From Balneolales bacterium ANBcel1 (GTDB lineage Bacteria; Bacteroidota; Rhodothermia; Balneolales; Natronogracilivirgulaceae): 64,000 nucleotides of DNA. Shown here one piece after another: positions 52,984 through 62,308 of the stretch. The notes below the pieces were generated by a model. It was not told the origin of the DNA. It saw only the letters and a list, made by a program, of their open reading frames with translations, and searched no databases. Made by a program: the position numbers and the translations under genes. Positions within the stretch are counted from its first letter, which is position 1. The number at the start of each line of letters is the position of its first letter. Location: assembly GCA_029688905.1 (NCBI GenBank), contig JARULB010000003.1, forward strand, positions 1 through 64,000, in the 5' to 3' direction.

Positions 52984-54318
52984 TCAGTCAACGATTTTTT
53001 TCAGGGACCCCCACAAGTCCTCATTGAAATCCGACTCGTCCATGCCCTGTCTCAGAAAAGATTCCAGGCCCGGATTCTTCTTGATGGCTTCGTCAATTTT
53101 GGGATTGGAGCCCTTGACGTAGGCACCGATGTTGATGAGATCTTCGGCCTCGCGATAGGTGGCCAGGATCTCACGCGCTTTCATGGCGATGTTGCGGTCT
53201 TCCCGGGAAATAATATTGGGCATGACCCGCGAGACGCTTTCAAGCACATCTATCGCGGGATAATGGTTTCTGTGGGCCAGGCGCCGGGAAAGTACCAGGT
53301 GACCATCCAGGATGGATCGCACGGCATCAGCGATGGGCTCATTCATATCGTCGTTGTCCACCAGCACGGTATACAACCCGGTAATGCTGCCGGATTTGGT
53401 TTTTCCGGCCCGTTCCAGCAGTTTCGGCAGTGTGGTAAACACGCTCGGGGTATATCCCTTGGTGGTGGGAGGTTCTCCGGAGGCCAGACCGATTTCACGC
53501 TGGGCCATGGCCACCCTGGTCACCGAGTCCATCATGAGAAGGACATTTTTTCCTTTATCGCGAAAATATTCCGCAATCGCCGTAGCTGTGGAAGCGCCCT
53601 TGATGCGGCTCATTGCCGCCATATCGGAGGTGACGGCCACAACGACGGATCGTTTCAGTCCCTCTTCCCCCAGGGCATCGGTGATAAACTCGCTCACTTC
53701 GCGTCCCCGCTCCCCGATCAGTGCGATTACGTTCACATCGGCGGAGGAGTTCCGGGCGATCATGCCCATCAAAACACTTTTACCGACACCCGAGCCGGCG
53801 AAAATACCCAGCCTCTGTCCTTTTCCGAGGGTGTTGATCGTGTCGATGGCGCGCACACCGGTAAGCATGGGGGTGTCGATGCGTCCCCGGCTGAGCGGGC
53901 CCGGAGGTTCGTTGTACACCGTTTGGTGCTCCCCGTTCATAATCGGCCCCTTGCCGTCGATCGGCAGTCCGTCGGCATCCACAACCCGCCCCAGCATGTC
54001 CTTGCCGATGGCCAGCGTAAGCGGACGGCTGCTCAGTTCCACCAGGCATCCGGCCTTCAGACCTTCGATCCGGTCGTAGGGCATCAGCAGAGTATCCTTG
54101 TCGCGTATTCCAACAACCTCCGACTGGATCCGCTTTCCGCTTTGACTGTGGATACTGTAAATCTCACCGACACACGCCTGCAAACCCGTACACTCCACGA
54201 TGGTACCGATTACCGTCGATACTTTGCCGAATCGTTTCGGTTCTGCGGGTATCAGCCGGGCCTTTTCCCGGATATTGTGGATGTGCCCGGTCAGGGTCTG
54301 TTGACTGATGGTACTCAT
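52984..54318 (-). CDS. fliI: Flagellum-specific ATPase FliI
   Basis: A 444-residue F1-beta-like ATPase. The Walker A is G-I-F-A-G-S-G-V-G-K-S-V-L, the Walker B region L-L-M-M-D-S-V-T-R, and the catalytic-glutamate helix G-E-R-G-R-E-V-S-E-F. The family sequence G-Y-T-P-S-V-F-T-T-L-P-K-L-L-E-R is present. It energises unfolding and chaperone release at the export gate with FliH and FliJ. Its start overlaps fliH by four bases. Confidence 0.97.
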   Translation of the reverse strand: MSTISQQTLTGHIHNIREKARLIPAEPKRFGKVSTVIGTIVECTGLQACVGEIYSIHSQSGKRIQSEVVGIRDKDTLLMPYDRIEGLKAGCLVELSSRPLTLAIGKDMLGRVVDADGLPIDGKGPIMNGEHQTVYNEPPGPLSRGRIDTPMLTGVRAIDTINTLGKGQRLGIFAGSGVGKSVLMGMIARNSSADVNVIALIGERGREVSEFITDALGEEGLKRSVVVAVTSDMAAMSRIKGASTATAIAEYFRDKGKNVLLMMDSVTRVAMAQREIGLASGEPPTTKGYTPSVFTTLPKLLERAGKTKSGSITGLYTVLVDNDDMNEPIADAVRSILDGHLVLSRRLAHRNHYPAIDVLESVSRVMPNIISREDRNIAMKAREILATYREAEDLINIGAYVKGSNPKIDEAIKKNPGLESFLRQGMDESDFNEDLWGSLKKIVD

Positions 54319-54971
54319 TTCGGCAAAATCAGGGATTCCTTAAAATCATGGAGCATCTGGCGGAAGTCGCGCACCACTTTTTCCCTGTTGGTTTCAAGCT
54401 GAAATTCCCCGGGATTGCAATGGCTGCTCACGCGAACAACGACACCGGTCGCCTCGGCATACTCGTTCTGAAGTGATTCGACCAGGTCAAAATCTTCGGA
54501 AGAGACCCACAATACCGGGCGGGCTTTCCGGTCCAGTTCCTGCAGCAGCAGCCGCAGATCTTCTTCCAGTTTGTTGCGCATGGTACCGTTGGTAATGGGA
54601 ACCCCCAGAATCGCTTCCGAAATATCGAACACCAGGTTGAGCAAACCCGGCTTCAGTGCCTCCTGATGCTCTTTCCAGGCTGCACGTGCCGCCTCAAACT
54701 CACGGCGCATAGGCTCAAGCCTTGCCTCCAGCTCGCCGGCGGCCTTGTCATATCCTTCACGCCGGCCTTGCTCACGTCCTTTTTCGAATGCCTCCGTACG
54801 GATCTTTTCGCGCTCAAGCAGCCATTTCTCATGCTGCTCCCGAAGCAGGGAGTCCACATCCGGTGGTGCCGCCTCCGGCTTCTGCTCATCAAAAACCATC
54901 CGGTAATTCAGGCGAAAACTGCCGTCATCTTTCCAGGAAAACTTTTTCTTGTCAATGATCTTACGGGACAT
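54315..54971 (-). CDS. fliH: FliH, negative regulator/stator of the export ATPase
   Basis: About 218 residues. A charged helical N-terminal half (L-L-R-E-Q-H-E-K-W-L-L-E-R-E-K; then K-G-R-E-Q-G-R-R-E-G-Y-D-K-A, the E-G-Y/R-x-x-G pattern) is followed by a C-terminal V-type-ATPase-stalk-like domain (L-V-F-D-I-S-E-A-I-L, then V-V-R-V-S-S-H-C-N). FliH anchors FliI to FliN. The ATG at 54971 (M-S-R-K-I-I-D-K-K-K) is favoured; an ATG at 54989 overlaps the end of fliG by 11 nt. Confidence 0.88.
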   Translation of the reverse strand: MSRKIIDKKKFSWKDDGSFRLNYRMVFDEQKPEAAPPDVDSLLREQHEKWLLEREKIRTEAFEKGREQGRREGYDKAAGELEARLEPMRREFEAARAAWKEHQEALKPGLLNLVFDISEAILGVPITNGTMRNKLEEDLRLLLQELDRKARPVLWVSSEDFDLVESLQNEYAEATGVVVRVSSHCNPGEFQLETNREKVVRDFRQMLHDFKESLILPK

Positions 54972-54978
54972 ACAACCG

Positions 54979-56028
54979 TTACTCCACAATCTCGTCTTCG
55001 GCCATCTTTCGGGTCGAAATCTGCCCTTCTTCCTCGAGCTTCTTTATTTTCTTTATTATACGCTGCTGCGCTTCTTCGACATCCTTGACGTGCACAGGTC
55101 CGAGCGCTTCCATATCCTCCTTGAGCATATCCACGGCACGGGTGGACATATTCTTGATAAACTTGTTGGTAAGCTCCTCGCTGACCCCTTTGAGGCCCAG
55201 AACCAGATCGGCTTTGTCCATTTCGTTGATAATGAGCTGGACGGTCCGATCGTCGAAATGAGCGATATCCTCGAAGAGGAACATCTGCTTCTTGATCTCT
55301 TCGGCAAGCTGCGGGTCGCGTTCCTCGATTTCCCGGATCACATTGCGTTCCACAGACATGTTCGCTTCGTTCAGAATGCTGGCCACCATCGAAGCGCCGC
55401 CTTTGACCCGGTCACCCACCGAATCCACACCGCCCATCTGCTCCTTGATCACCTCTTCGACCTCATCGATCACTTCGGCGGATATTTTGTCGAGTGACGC
55501 CAGTCGGAAGATAATTTCACCCTGCAGTTCTTCACTGAGGTGGGAAAGGATTTCCGCCGACCGTTCCTGTTTAATCTGCGACATGATCAGCGCCGCCACC
55601 TGCGGGTGCTCGTTCTGGATAAAATGGACAATCTGGGTGATTTCATTGGACTGGAACACCCCGAAAGCGCTGGTACCGGTCTCCGCCTCCAGCTTGCGGA
55701 ACATGTTGTTGGCGTCATCGGCACCTTTGGCCTGGGTCAGAATCCCCTTGGCGTAGTCAATCCCCCCTTCGAGAATGTACTGCTTGGCCGTCATCATGTC
55801 GTAATATTCCCGCATTACCTCATCGACAACCTCGGGACTCACATTCTTGATTTTGGCAATTTCAAGCGAGATCGCCTCTACTTCGTCATCACGCAGCGTT
55901 TTCAATACCGTGGATGCCGCTTCAACCCCGAGCGAGATCAGCAGGATCGCCGCCTTCTGGTTGCCGCTCAGTTTCGATGCATCATCAATAGTTACTCCGC
56001 CGAAATCTTTCTTTGCCATATCCGTCAA
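54979..56028 (-). CDS. fliG: Rotor/switch protein FliG
   Basis: A 349-residue protein with the three FliG regions. The N-terminal start A-A-I-L-L-I-S-L-G-V-E-A-A-S-T binds FliF. The middle contains E-H-P-Q-V-A-A-L-I-M-S-Q (EHPQ motif). The C-terminal torque domain (about 215-320) includes L-F-E-D-I-A-H-F-D-D-R-T-V-Q with the conserved charged helix. Its start overlaps the fliF stop by four bases. Confidence 0.97.
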   Translation of the reverse strand: MTDMAKKDFGGVTIDDASKLSGNQKAAILLISLGVEAASTVLKTLRDDEVEAISLEIAKIKNVSPEVVDEVMREYYDMMTAKQYILEGGIDYAKGILTQAKGADDANNMFRKLEAETGTSAFGVFQSNEITQIVHFIQNEHPQVAALIMSQIKQERSAEILSHLSEELQGEIIFRLASLDKISAEVIDEVEEVIKEQMGGVDSVGDRVKGGASMVASILNEANMSVERNVIREIEERDPQLAEEIKKQMFLFEDIAHFDDRTVQLIINEMDKADLVLGLKGVSEELTNKFIKNMSTRAVDMLKEDMEALGPVHVKDVEEAQQRIIKKIKKLEEEGQISTRKMAEDEIVE

Positions 56029-57683
56029 CTCACTTTTTTACTGAATGTCATCATTGCCCGCACCACACTGGCGGCCTCGTCAGGCTGCATTTCGATGAAG
56101 TCGCGGATCTCCTCGACCACGAATGATTTCTCGTCCAGTTGTTTTCTGGCAGCAGGACTCAGCTTGCGGTTGTAGAAATTTTCCTCTTCTTCAGACATAT
56201 TCACACTATCTCCCTCACTCTGGTCAGTTGCACCCTGTTCCGATACCGCGACATCCTGGCCGTTGGTGTACCCCTGGAACAGTACCGGTGACGTTTCATC
56301 ACGGAATCGTTTCGACATATTGTAGATCAGCAAGGCAAATGCAAGCAGGGCGGCGAGGATCAGTGACCATCGAATCACCTGATTCCAGGGAACCGGCTGC
56401 TCACCGTGCGGGTACAATTCATCCATGGCGGGATCAAAGAACCGGATCTGTGTGATCGTCAGCTCATCGCCGCGATTCATCTGAATGCCAAGTGCGGTCC
56501 GCACCACTTCCTGCAGCTCCTGCAGCTCGTCCTGGGTATAGGGCTCATCAACCAGAACGGTTTCCCCCTCCTCGCTGACTTCCCTGGTCTGCTTGTAATT
56601 CAGCAGGAGCGAGGCGCTGATTCTCCGGATATCACCTTCCGGCTTTTCAAACAGTTCGCGGACTTTGTTGACTTCGTAATTCCGGGTCTGAACAACATTT
56701 TCGTTGTTTCGGCTGGAGAGAAGTACGCTTTCACCGCGGAGGTTAATGGGGGTGAACTCATCGATGGGTACCTGCTGGAAGTCCTCATGGTTCTGGGAGT
56801 CCGTTCGGCGTTCCTCGGAGATAATGGTACGGCTGTCGGGATCGATCAGGTCGGATTCCCTGGTCAGCCGATCGAAATCGTGTTCGGCGGCAACTCGCAG
56901 GATGCTGTTGCCGGGACCAAGCACCCGGTCGAGCATGGTTTGGCCGCGCTCGGTCAGGTACGCCTCGGTTTTTTGTCTCAGCTCCATCTGACTGGATCCG
57001 GAGGCAAAACCGCCGGTTCCCGATGCGGAATCGGTCAGTCTATTGCCGTTCTGGTCCAGTACCGTAATGGCGTCGGCACCCAGCCCTTCCACACTACCGG
57101 CAACCAGAGCGGTCATTCCGGAGATTTGATCCTTGGAGAGGCCCTGGCCACGTTTAAGTGTCAAAATTATTGAAGCTGATGCCTCCACCGTGGTTCGCTG
57201 AAAGGGTGTGCGTTCCGGAAGCACGAGGTGGACGCGGGAATTTTCGACCTGCTCAAGGCTGGCGATGGTCCGCGAGAGCTCCCCTTCCAGCGCCCGTTTC
57301 TTGTTGATCCGCTGCATGAAATCCGTCATACCGAGCGTGTTCTCATCAAAAAGTTCGTACCCCTGCACGTCGGAATGCGCGGCGAGGCCGACCGATGCCA
57401 GCCTCATGCGGAGTTCATGCACCTGATTGCTTCTCACATAGATGGAGCGTCCGCTGTCCTCAACACGGAAGCTGACCCCCTGCTCCTCAAGCTCGGCGGC
57501 AACTTCACGGGCCGCCTCATTATTCATGGAGCCAAACAAAATGGTGTATTCGGGTTTGAGCGTCCAGTAAAACACGCCCCCCAGGATGATGACGAGCAGG
57601 GTGATCATCAAAACGAACATGGTTCGCTGCGCCATGGTCAGCGGTTCGAAAAATGCTTGAATACTCTCGGTAATACGTCCCAT
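56025..57683 (-). CDS. fliF: MS-ring protein FliF
   Basis: A 552-residue protein with membrane spans near residues 20-42 and 442-460. Ring-building motifs include the YscJ/FliF start (Y-T-I-L-F-G-S-M-N-N-E-A-A-R-E-V-A), and in the middle R-V-H-L-V-L-P-E-R-T-P-F. The C-terminal tail (about 500-552) binds FliG, ending A-A-S-V-V-R-A-M-M. It forms the base on which the rest assembles. Confidence 0.96.
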   Translation of the reverse strand: MGRITESIQAFFEPLTMAQRTMFVLMITLLVIILGGVFYWTLKPEYTILFGSMNNEAAREVAAELEEQGVSFRVEDSGRSIYVRSNQVHELRMRLASVGLAAHSDVQGYELFDENTLGMTDFMQRINKKRALEGELSRTIASLEQVENSRVHLVLPERTPFQRTTVEASASIILTLKRGQGLSKDQISGMTALVAGSVEGLGADAITVLDQNGNRLTDSASGTGGFASGSSQMELRQKTEAYLTERGQTMLDRVLGPGNSILRVAAEHDFDRLTRESDLIDPDSRTIISEERRTDSQNHEDFQQVPIDEFTPINLRGESVLLSSRNNENVVQTRNYEVNKVRELFEKPEGDIRRISASLLLNYKQTREVSEEGETVLVDEPYTQDELQELQEVVRTALGIQMNRGDELTITQIRFFDPAMDELYPHGEQPVPWNQVIRWSLILAALLAFALLIYNMSKRFRDETSPVLFQGYTNGQDVAVSEQGATDQSEGDSVNMSEEEENFYNRKLSPAARKQLDEKSFVVEEIRDFIEMQPDEAASVVRAMMTFSKKVS

Positions 57684-57694
57684 TATCCCCTATC

Positions 57695-58006
57695 CTATAT
57701 TTGCATTCGGCTTATTTCCTGATAGGTCTCGATTGCTTTGTTGCGCACTTCGACCATCATCTGAAAGCTGAGCTGTGCCCGCTGCATGTTGATCATGACC
57801 TCATGGACATTCTCGGTGCGGCCGGCGGCAAAGTCCTGGATGCTCTGTTCGGATGTTTTCATGGTTTGATCGACAGAACCAACCGCGCGGGTCAGCATAT
57901 CGGCAAACGAATCTTTGGTGTCGGGTGTACGCAGTTCGGGGCGCTGCAAACCAGACCGGACCTCACCGGCCTGTTGGAGTCCTCGTAGTTCAATGGGATT
58001 GATCAT
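57695..58006 (-). CDS. fliE: MS-ring/rod junction protein FliE
   Basis: A 103-residue protein. The core S-F-A-D-M-L-T-R-A-V-G-S-V-D-Q at 32-46, V-M-I-N-M-Q-R-A-Q-L-S-F-Q-M-M-V-E-V-R-N-K and the end A-Y/T-Y-Q-E-I-S-R-M-Q-I are diagnostic of FliE. It links FliF to the FlgB rod and is the first export substrate. It lies 11 nt before fliF. Confidence 0.96.
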   Translation of the reverse strand: MINPIELRGLQQAGEVRSGLQRPELRTPDTKDSFADMLTRAVGSVDQTMKTSEQSIQDFAAGRTENVHEVMINMQRAQLSFQMMVEVRNKAIETYQEISRMQI

Positions 58007-58030
58007 AACAATAGTGCTTTGAAAAGGGGA

Positions 58031-58258
58031 TTAGATTTTGGTGTCGATGTGCATACCGCGGCCTGAGAGCATCTGCTCCTGCTTCTGACCATTGCCCTTG
58101 TAATACGTCAGCGGCTTTGCGCCCGAGAACTCCTTGCGGATCATTTTGCTCTCGTCGTCGGTAAGCGTTGGAGGGGTGGCCATACCCGCAGCCTTTCTGA
58201 GGCCGTTTCCCCTGGTAATCTCCTGGGTTTGAATGGTGTTCAGTGAAGAAACATTCAT
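58031..58258 (-). CDS. Small unknown protein between flgC and fliE
   Basis: A 75-residue polar protein with no hydrophobic segment. It reads T-D-D-E-S-K-M-I-R-K-E-F in a likely helix, then a Gly/Lys-rich end G-R-G-M-H-I-D-T-K-I. It is spaced 8 nt after flgC and 24 nt before fliE, on the same strand, so it is almost surely expressed with them. The C-terminal [HL]-[IL]-D-x-K-[IV] tail resembles that of the unknown protein after fliA (39714-39992). Family unknown; a rod or export accessory is possible. Confidence 0.68.
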   Translation of the reverse strand: MNVSSLNTIQTQEITRGNGLRKAAGMATPPTLTDDESKMIRKEFSGAKPLTYYKGNGQKQEQMLSGRGMHIDTKI

Positions 58259-58266
58259 GGTGTTAC

Positions 58267-58773
58267 CTAAATTTCAAGTGAGCGTTTGATAATTTGTTTT
58301 TCCGCTTCGATGGCACTCAGGTTGGCTTCGTACAACCGGTTGGCGCTGACCAGCTGGGTCATCTCCCGGATCAGGTCCACATCCGGATACCGGACCATTC
58401 CGTTTTCATCGGCATCGGGATGGTTGGGATCGTACTCGTGGCGGAACGATTCGGTTTCAGTAATCTGTGCCTGCGGACCCAGGCTGCCGGACGGCCCGTT
58501 TGCGGAACTTGCGGATGCCGCCCCCGGAGAACCCATATGGCGCGCTTCGGTGCGGCGAAGAGTGTCGACATTGTCCAGTAGCACCCGTTGAAAGTCGTGC
58601 CGGTTACCGATGCTCGTCTGCACGGACTGAGGTTTGTAGGCATTGGAGGATCCCTCCGGTGCGGATGTTCCGGCGTTGGCAATATTCCGCGTAGCAACGG
58701 AAATTTTTTCACGCTGCACGTCCAACCCCTGTGCAGATGTCCGGAATGATGAAAAAATTCTGTCGGGTAACAT
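58267..58773 (-). CDS. flgC: Proximal rod protein FlgC
   Basis: A 168-residue protein, a little longer than usual (about 135-150) owing to a Gly/Ala/Ser insert near 80-105. The start F-R-T-S-A-Q-G-L-D-V-Q-R-E-K-I-S-V-A-T-R-N-I-A-N-A has the rod motif; the end has V-R-Y-P-D-V-D-L-I-R-E-M-T-Q-L-V-S-A-N-R-L-Y-E, the FlgC signature. It is the second gene of the basal-body operon. Confidence 0.94.
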   Translation of the reverse strand: MLPDRIFSSFRTSAQGLDVQREKISVATRNIANAGTSAPEGSSNAYKPQSVQTSIGNRHDFQRVLLDNVDTLRRTEARHMGSPGAASASSANGPSGSLGPQAQITETESFRHEYDPNHPDADENGMVRYPDVDLIREMTQLVSANRLYEANLSAIEAEKQIIKRSLEI

Positions 58774-58796
58774 ATCGGATAGAGGGTGTCTGTGAT

Positions 58797-59141
58797 TTAT
58801 CGGTTAATTCCTGTGATCCCTGTGCGGAGCATGTCAAAATGGTGCCGCAAAGAGCGAGCCATGACATTCACGCGGATCTGGGTATCGGTCATTTCCAGCA
58901 TTTCGTCCTCCAGTACAGGAGCCTCTCCGGTTTCCACGATCTCCGGCGCCACCTCTTTCATACCCCGCACACCCTGACTGTCCTGTACTTTGCGCAGTTC
59001 ATTTTCGAACCGGACATCCAGCTTTTTATAACCGGGTGTGTCCAGATTGGCAATGTTCGCAGAGGTGATTCTCTGCCGCAGGGTAAGGGCATCCATGGTC
59101 CTGCCCAACAGTTGTGAGTGGTTGTCGTCAATGAGTTTCAT
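58797..59141 (-). CDS. flgB: Proximal rod protein FlgB
   Basis: A 114-residue protein: L-R-Q-R-I-T-S-A-N-I-A-N-L-D-T-P-G-Y-K is the FlgB motif, and the C-terminus reads T-Q-I-R-V-N-V-M-A-R-S-L. The ATG at 59141 starts the family-typical first helix (M-K-L-I-D-D-N-H); an earlier ATG at 59213 adds 24 unconserved residues. It is the first gene of the basal-body operon, behind a sigma-54-type promoter. Confidence 0.93.
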   Translation of the reverse strand: MKLIDDNHSQLLGRTMDALTLRQRITSANIANLDTPGYKKLDVRFENELRKVQDSQGVRGMKEVAPEIVETGEAPVLEDEMLEMTDTQIRVNVMARSLRHHFDMLRTGITGINR

Positions 59142-59277
59142 TGGTGATACCGCTTTTGATATAGTCTGACCGCCGTTTTTCTTCCGGATTCGGAAGCCGC
59201 CGGCAACATTCATGCATTTAAGTTTTCCACGCGCCCTGTCGATAATGACACGTAAGAGGAATCTGTGCAGTTTTTAT

Positions 59278-59293
59278 AGCAACACTCATGCCA
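59278..59293 (-). promoter_or_regulatory. Sigma-54 promoter of the flgB operon
   Basis: On the minus strand TGGCATG (59293-59287), four bases and TTGCT (59282-59278) match TGGCAYR-N4-TTGCW in full. The start point would be near 59267, about 125 nt before the flgB ATG at 59141. The NtrC-type activator at 21579 is the natural partner. Confidence 0.7.
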
Positions 59294-59468
59294 TTCGGGG
59301 GGACAATAATGTTTTTTTTACCAGCGACGGCTTTTCTCCATATCACGGACCGATGTCATGCACGATCGGCCGGCAAATTTTTCCCGTACCCGGATTCTCT
59401 TTTAAGATTCCCCGCCAACGTCTGATAACCGTAATACACACGGCATCCAAACACCAACGTAACAGGCA

Positions 59469-60623
59469 ATGCATCAAACAGGCGATCCAGTATATCCACG
59501 GGAATATCGACCGGACACCCCCTCCGATCACCCCCTGAAAGCGTTTTACGGTAATTCGGAGTATCACGACGGGTCCGACCTCATTGGCGATGCGACGCAC
59601 CAGGACGGGCCCGATCGCTGTGACGGTGCCGAATACCACTCCAGGACTAACGAATTCCGGGTCGCAGTGGAAGAAGCAACTGTTGGAGATGAACTTACTT
59701 CACTGGTCACCAACCTTTCCTGTCCGGCATTTATCACCGACGAGCACGGGATCGTTGTTGCCTTCAATGCGGAAGCTCTGCAAAAAAACAGTGGCAGAGA
59801 TCCGGAAGGGCGTCCGCTGAACCATCTGTTATGGGCGCGCGAAAAAGTTGGCGCCATGGAAATGGCTTACATCAACCGTTCCTGGATGATCGTATCCGAA
59901 GAACGTCTGAGCCTGGAAGCATCAGAATTCAAAATGGTGACACTGCGGGATCACCCGGACCTTCCCTCGATGGAGGTGATCGAGTCCGCACGGGACATGA
60001 TCGCCGTGATGCTGCACCGGTTCCGGTCACCGATGACCGGAATGCAGGGGTATCTTGATCTGCTGCTTGGAAATACGGAAAATGACCGGGAGCAGAAAAG
60101 GCTGGAAACCCTGAATGAAGGCATGTCGCAGCTTAACGGAATGCTCGATGAGCTGGAACAGCTATATGACAGTCATTCCGATTCCAATGCCGAGCCGTTG
60201 TACCTGCAGGCGGTAATCCGGGAAGCCGTTGCCGAACTGAATGACGATACCCGAAAGCAAGTCATGATCAGCGAGGACAGCAAACACAAGCCGGTCCGCC
60301 TCAGCCGCAAGAAAGTCCGCGGCATCCTGGACATACTGCTGAAAAACGCCGCCGAACACACCAGCGGCCATCAAAACGGCATTCACATAGAGTTGGAATC
60401 GGGGCGAAAAGTGGTAGTAACCAATTATGGCGAGCCCATACCCGATTTTTTGAGAGCACGGATGTTTCATCCGTTCATGACCAACAAGGCTCAGAATATG
60501 GGGATCGGACTGACACACGCTCATCTGCTTGCCCGATATCTTGGAGCGTCCGTGATCCCTGTAAAAAACTGCCGGGAGGAAGGAATTTCCTTTACGCTAC
60601 TGCTGCCGCCCTCATTTTCCTGA
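59469..60623 (+). CDS. FlrB/NtrB-like PAS histidine kinase
   Basis: A 384-residue soluble kinase. A PAS domain lies at about 80-175 (C-P-A-F-I-T-D-E-H-G-I-V-V-A-F-N). The phosphoacceptor helix near 190 reads V-M-L-H-R-F-R-S-P-M-T-G-M, the H-box with HRFRSP in place of HEIRNP, a substitution seen in FlrB/FleS-type kinases. The ATPase domain (about 265-380) has I-L-L-K-N-A-A-E-H and the G2 box M-G-I-G-L-T-H-A-H-L-L. It is divergent from flgB and likely phosphorylates the NtrC-type activator at 21579-23051. The first 65 residues are unusual, and the start could lie further in. Confidence 0.85.
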   Translation: MHQTGDPVYPREYRPDTPSDHPLKAFYGNSEYHDGSDLIGDATHQDGPDRCDGAEYHSRTNEFRVAVEEATVGDELTSLVTNLSCPAFITDEHGIVVAFNAEALQKNSGRDPEGRPLNHLLWAREKVGAMEMAYINRSWMIVSEERLSLEASEFKMVTLRDHPDLPSMEVIESARDMIAVMLHRFRSPMTGMQGYLDLLLGNTENDREQKRLETLNEGMSQLNGMLDELEQLYDSHSDSNAEPLYLQAVIREAVAELNDDTRKQVMISEDSKHKPVRLSRKKVRGILDILLKNAAEHTSGHQNGIHIELESGRKVVVTNYGEPIPDFLRARMFHPFMTNKAQNMGIGLTHAHLLARYLGASVIPVKNCREEGISFTLLLPPSFS

Positions 60624-60821
60624 ATGGGTTCTGCTCAAATCCAGCGGGGCGGGCGGGTGAACGCTCTCTTCTGCAAGATGCGGCTCCACTCACATTTGAG
60701 CGTCTCGATATAGTGGTCCTGTGGCTGACGAACAACCGATCCGTCTTCCTGTCGCGGGCATGCCCTGCTTATCCGGAAGGAATCCGACAATGCAGGCTGG
60801 TTTGACAGGGGTTCATCCGGT

Positions 60822-61202
60822 TCAGCTCAGGCTGCTGGTCAGATTGTCGATCTCTTCGCCCAGCTCTTCCGGCGTGAAGGGTTTGTGGACAAAAGAGGCG
60901 CCATACTCATAGAACAGAGAGATACGCTGCTCATTGCTCTCGGTGGATACTACCATGACGGGCACGTCGCTGGTACCCGGATTGGACCGCACTTTTTCCA
61001 GCATCTCCATCCCGTCCATTACCGGCATGTTAATATCCATGAGAACCAGGTCGACGCTCTCTTTTTCAAGCAAATCAAGCCCTTCCTGCCCGTTGCCGGC
61101 CTGGTATATCGTTCCGATATCAGCGCCGCTGAGTTTTATGGTTTTAATGATCATGCTCCGCATGACACTGCTGTCGTCCACAACAAGTATATTCAATCCC
61201 AT
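60822..61202 (-). CDS. cheY: Chemotaxis response regulator CheY
   Basis: A 126-residue single receiver domain. The acidic pocket D9-D10, phosphorylation site D56 in L-M-D-I-N-M-P, T87 in V-S-T-E-S, and K107 in V-H-K-P-F are all there. The residue matching Tyr106 of E. coli CheY is Phe. It follows cheB by 13 nt, ends the chemotaxis operon, and should act on the FliM/FliN switch, although FliM here lacks the usual docking peptide. Confidence 0.92.
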   Translation of the reverse strand: MGLNILVVDDSSVMRSMIIKTIKLSGADIGTIYQAGNGQEGLDLLEKESVDLVLMDINMPVMDGMEMLEKVRSNPGTSDVPVMVVSTESNEQRISLFYEYGASFVHKPFTPEELGEEIDNLTSSLS

Positions 61203-61215
61203 TCTTCTGTTCCCG

Positions 61216-62295
61216 TTAATCCGTTAACGTATGTCTTTGACGATTGGACTCCCGCTGCCGGGATATCGCATTTACGAGCTCTTCCGGAAACTTTTGCAGG
61301 GGGAGCACCTGGTCGGCCGCTCCTATCCGGATCGCTTCTTTGGGCATACCGAACACTACTGAAGTATGCTCATCCTGAGCCATGGTAAGTGCACCCGCCT
61401 GCTTCATGGCCAGCATTCCTTTCGCACCGTCGGCTCCCATTCCGGTGAGCAGCGCGCCCACCGCGTTAACCCCGGCCGCCTGTGCCACGGAGTTGAAAAG
61501 GACATCAACACTGGGCCGCTGATGGTGAACCGGAGGCCCTTCCTTCACCCGCACATAATATCTGGCACCACTTTTTTCCACAATCATGTGATAGTTACCC
61601 GGGGCCAGAAGCGCAACCCCCTGCTCCAGGCAGTCACCGTCTTTGGCTTCCCGCACCTCCATGGCGCAGATTTTATTCAGGCGCTCGGCAAAGCCGGTGG
61701 TAAATACCGGCGGCATGTGCTGTACCATGGCAATCCCGGGCATATCGCCGGGCAGGCGGGTCAAAATGGCCTCAATAGCGCGTGTTCCGCCTGTTGAGGC
61801 ACCGATGGCAACAATCTTGCTGGTCGTCTTGATCAGCCGGACTTTATCCGTCGATACGGGCCCGGCTGGTTTTCTTCCGTTTCCGGAAGCAAAACCCTTT
61901 TCAAATCGAGCAACCGATGCGGTACGGATGGCTCTGGCCAGTTGCATTGAAATATCCTGGGTTGAGTAGGCTGAGCCCGGCTTACAGATTACTTCAACCG
62001 CTCCCAGCTGCAACGCCATCAGCGCGTTTTCACTGTTTCGGGGAGCCAGCGAACTCACAACCACCACCGGCATGGGATAGTGTTTCATCAAACGGGAGAG
62101 AAACGAGAGTCCGTCCATGCGGGGCATTTCCAGATCCAGGGTGATGACATCCGGTTTCAGCTCTACAATTTTTTCCCTGGCCACATAGGGATCCATGGCC
62201 GAACCCACCACCTGAATATCTTTCTGCTGGTTGAGTTCCTCCGTCAAAATCCGGCGAACGAGCGCCGAGTCATCAACAACAAGTACTTTTATCAC
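61216..62295 (-). CDS. cheB: Receptor methylesterase/deamidase CheB
   Basis: About 359 residues. A receiver (L-V-V-D-D-S-A-L-V-R-R, then L-D-L-E-M-P-R-M-D-G) is followed by the methylesterase domain (about 165-345) with I-G-A-S-T-G-G-T (catalytic Ser), V-Q-H-M-P-P-V-F-T (His) and M-G-A-D-G-A-K-G (Asp). A GTG start at 62295 is favoured: it is placed six bases after a strong GGAGGAG, and the receiver begins at once (V-I-K-V-L-V-V-D-D). An ATG at 62349 would overlap the preceding gene by 41 nt. It demethylates receptors during adaptation. Confidence 0.95.
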   Translation of the reverse strand: MIKVLVVDDSALVRRILTEELNQQKDIQVVGSAMDPYVAREKIVELKPDVITLDLEMPRMDGLSFLSRLMKHYPMPVVVVSSLAPRNSENALMALQLGAVEVICKPGSAYSTQDISMQLARAIRTASVARFEKGFASGNGRKPAGPVSTDKVRLIKTTSKIVAIGASTGGTRAIEAILTRLPGDMPGIAMVQHMPPVFTTGFAERLNKICAMEVREAKDGDCLEQGVALLAPGNYHMIVEKSGARYYVRVKEGPPVHHQRPSVDVLFNSVAQAAGVNAVGALLTGMGADGAKGMLAMKQAGALTMAQDEHTSVVFGMPKEAIRIGAADQVLPLQKFPEELVNAISRQRESNRQRHTLTD

Positions 62296-62308
62296 GTTTG
62301 CTCCTCCA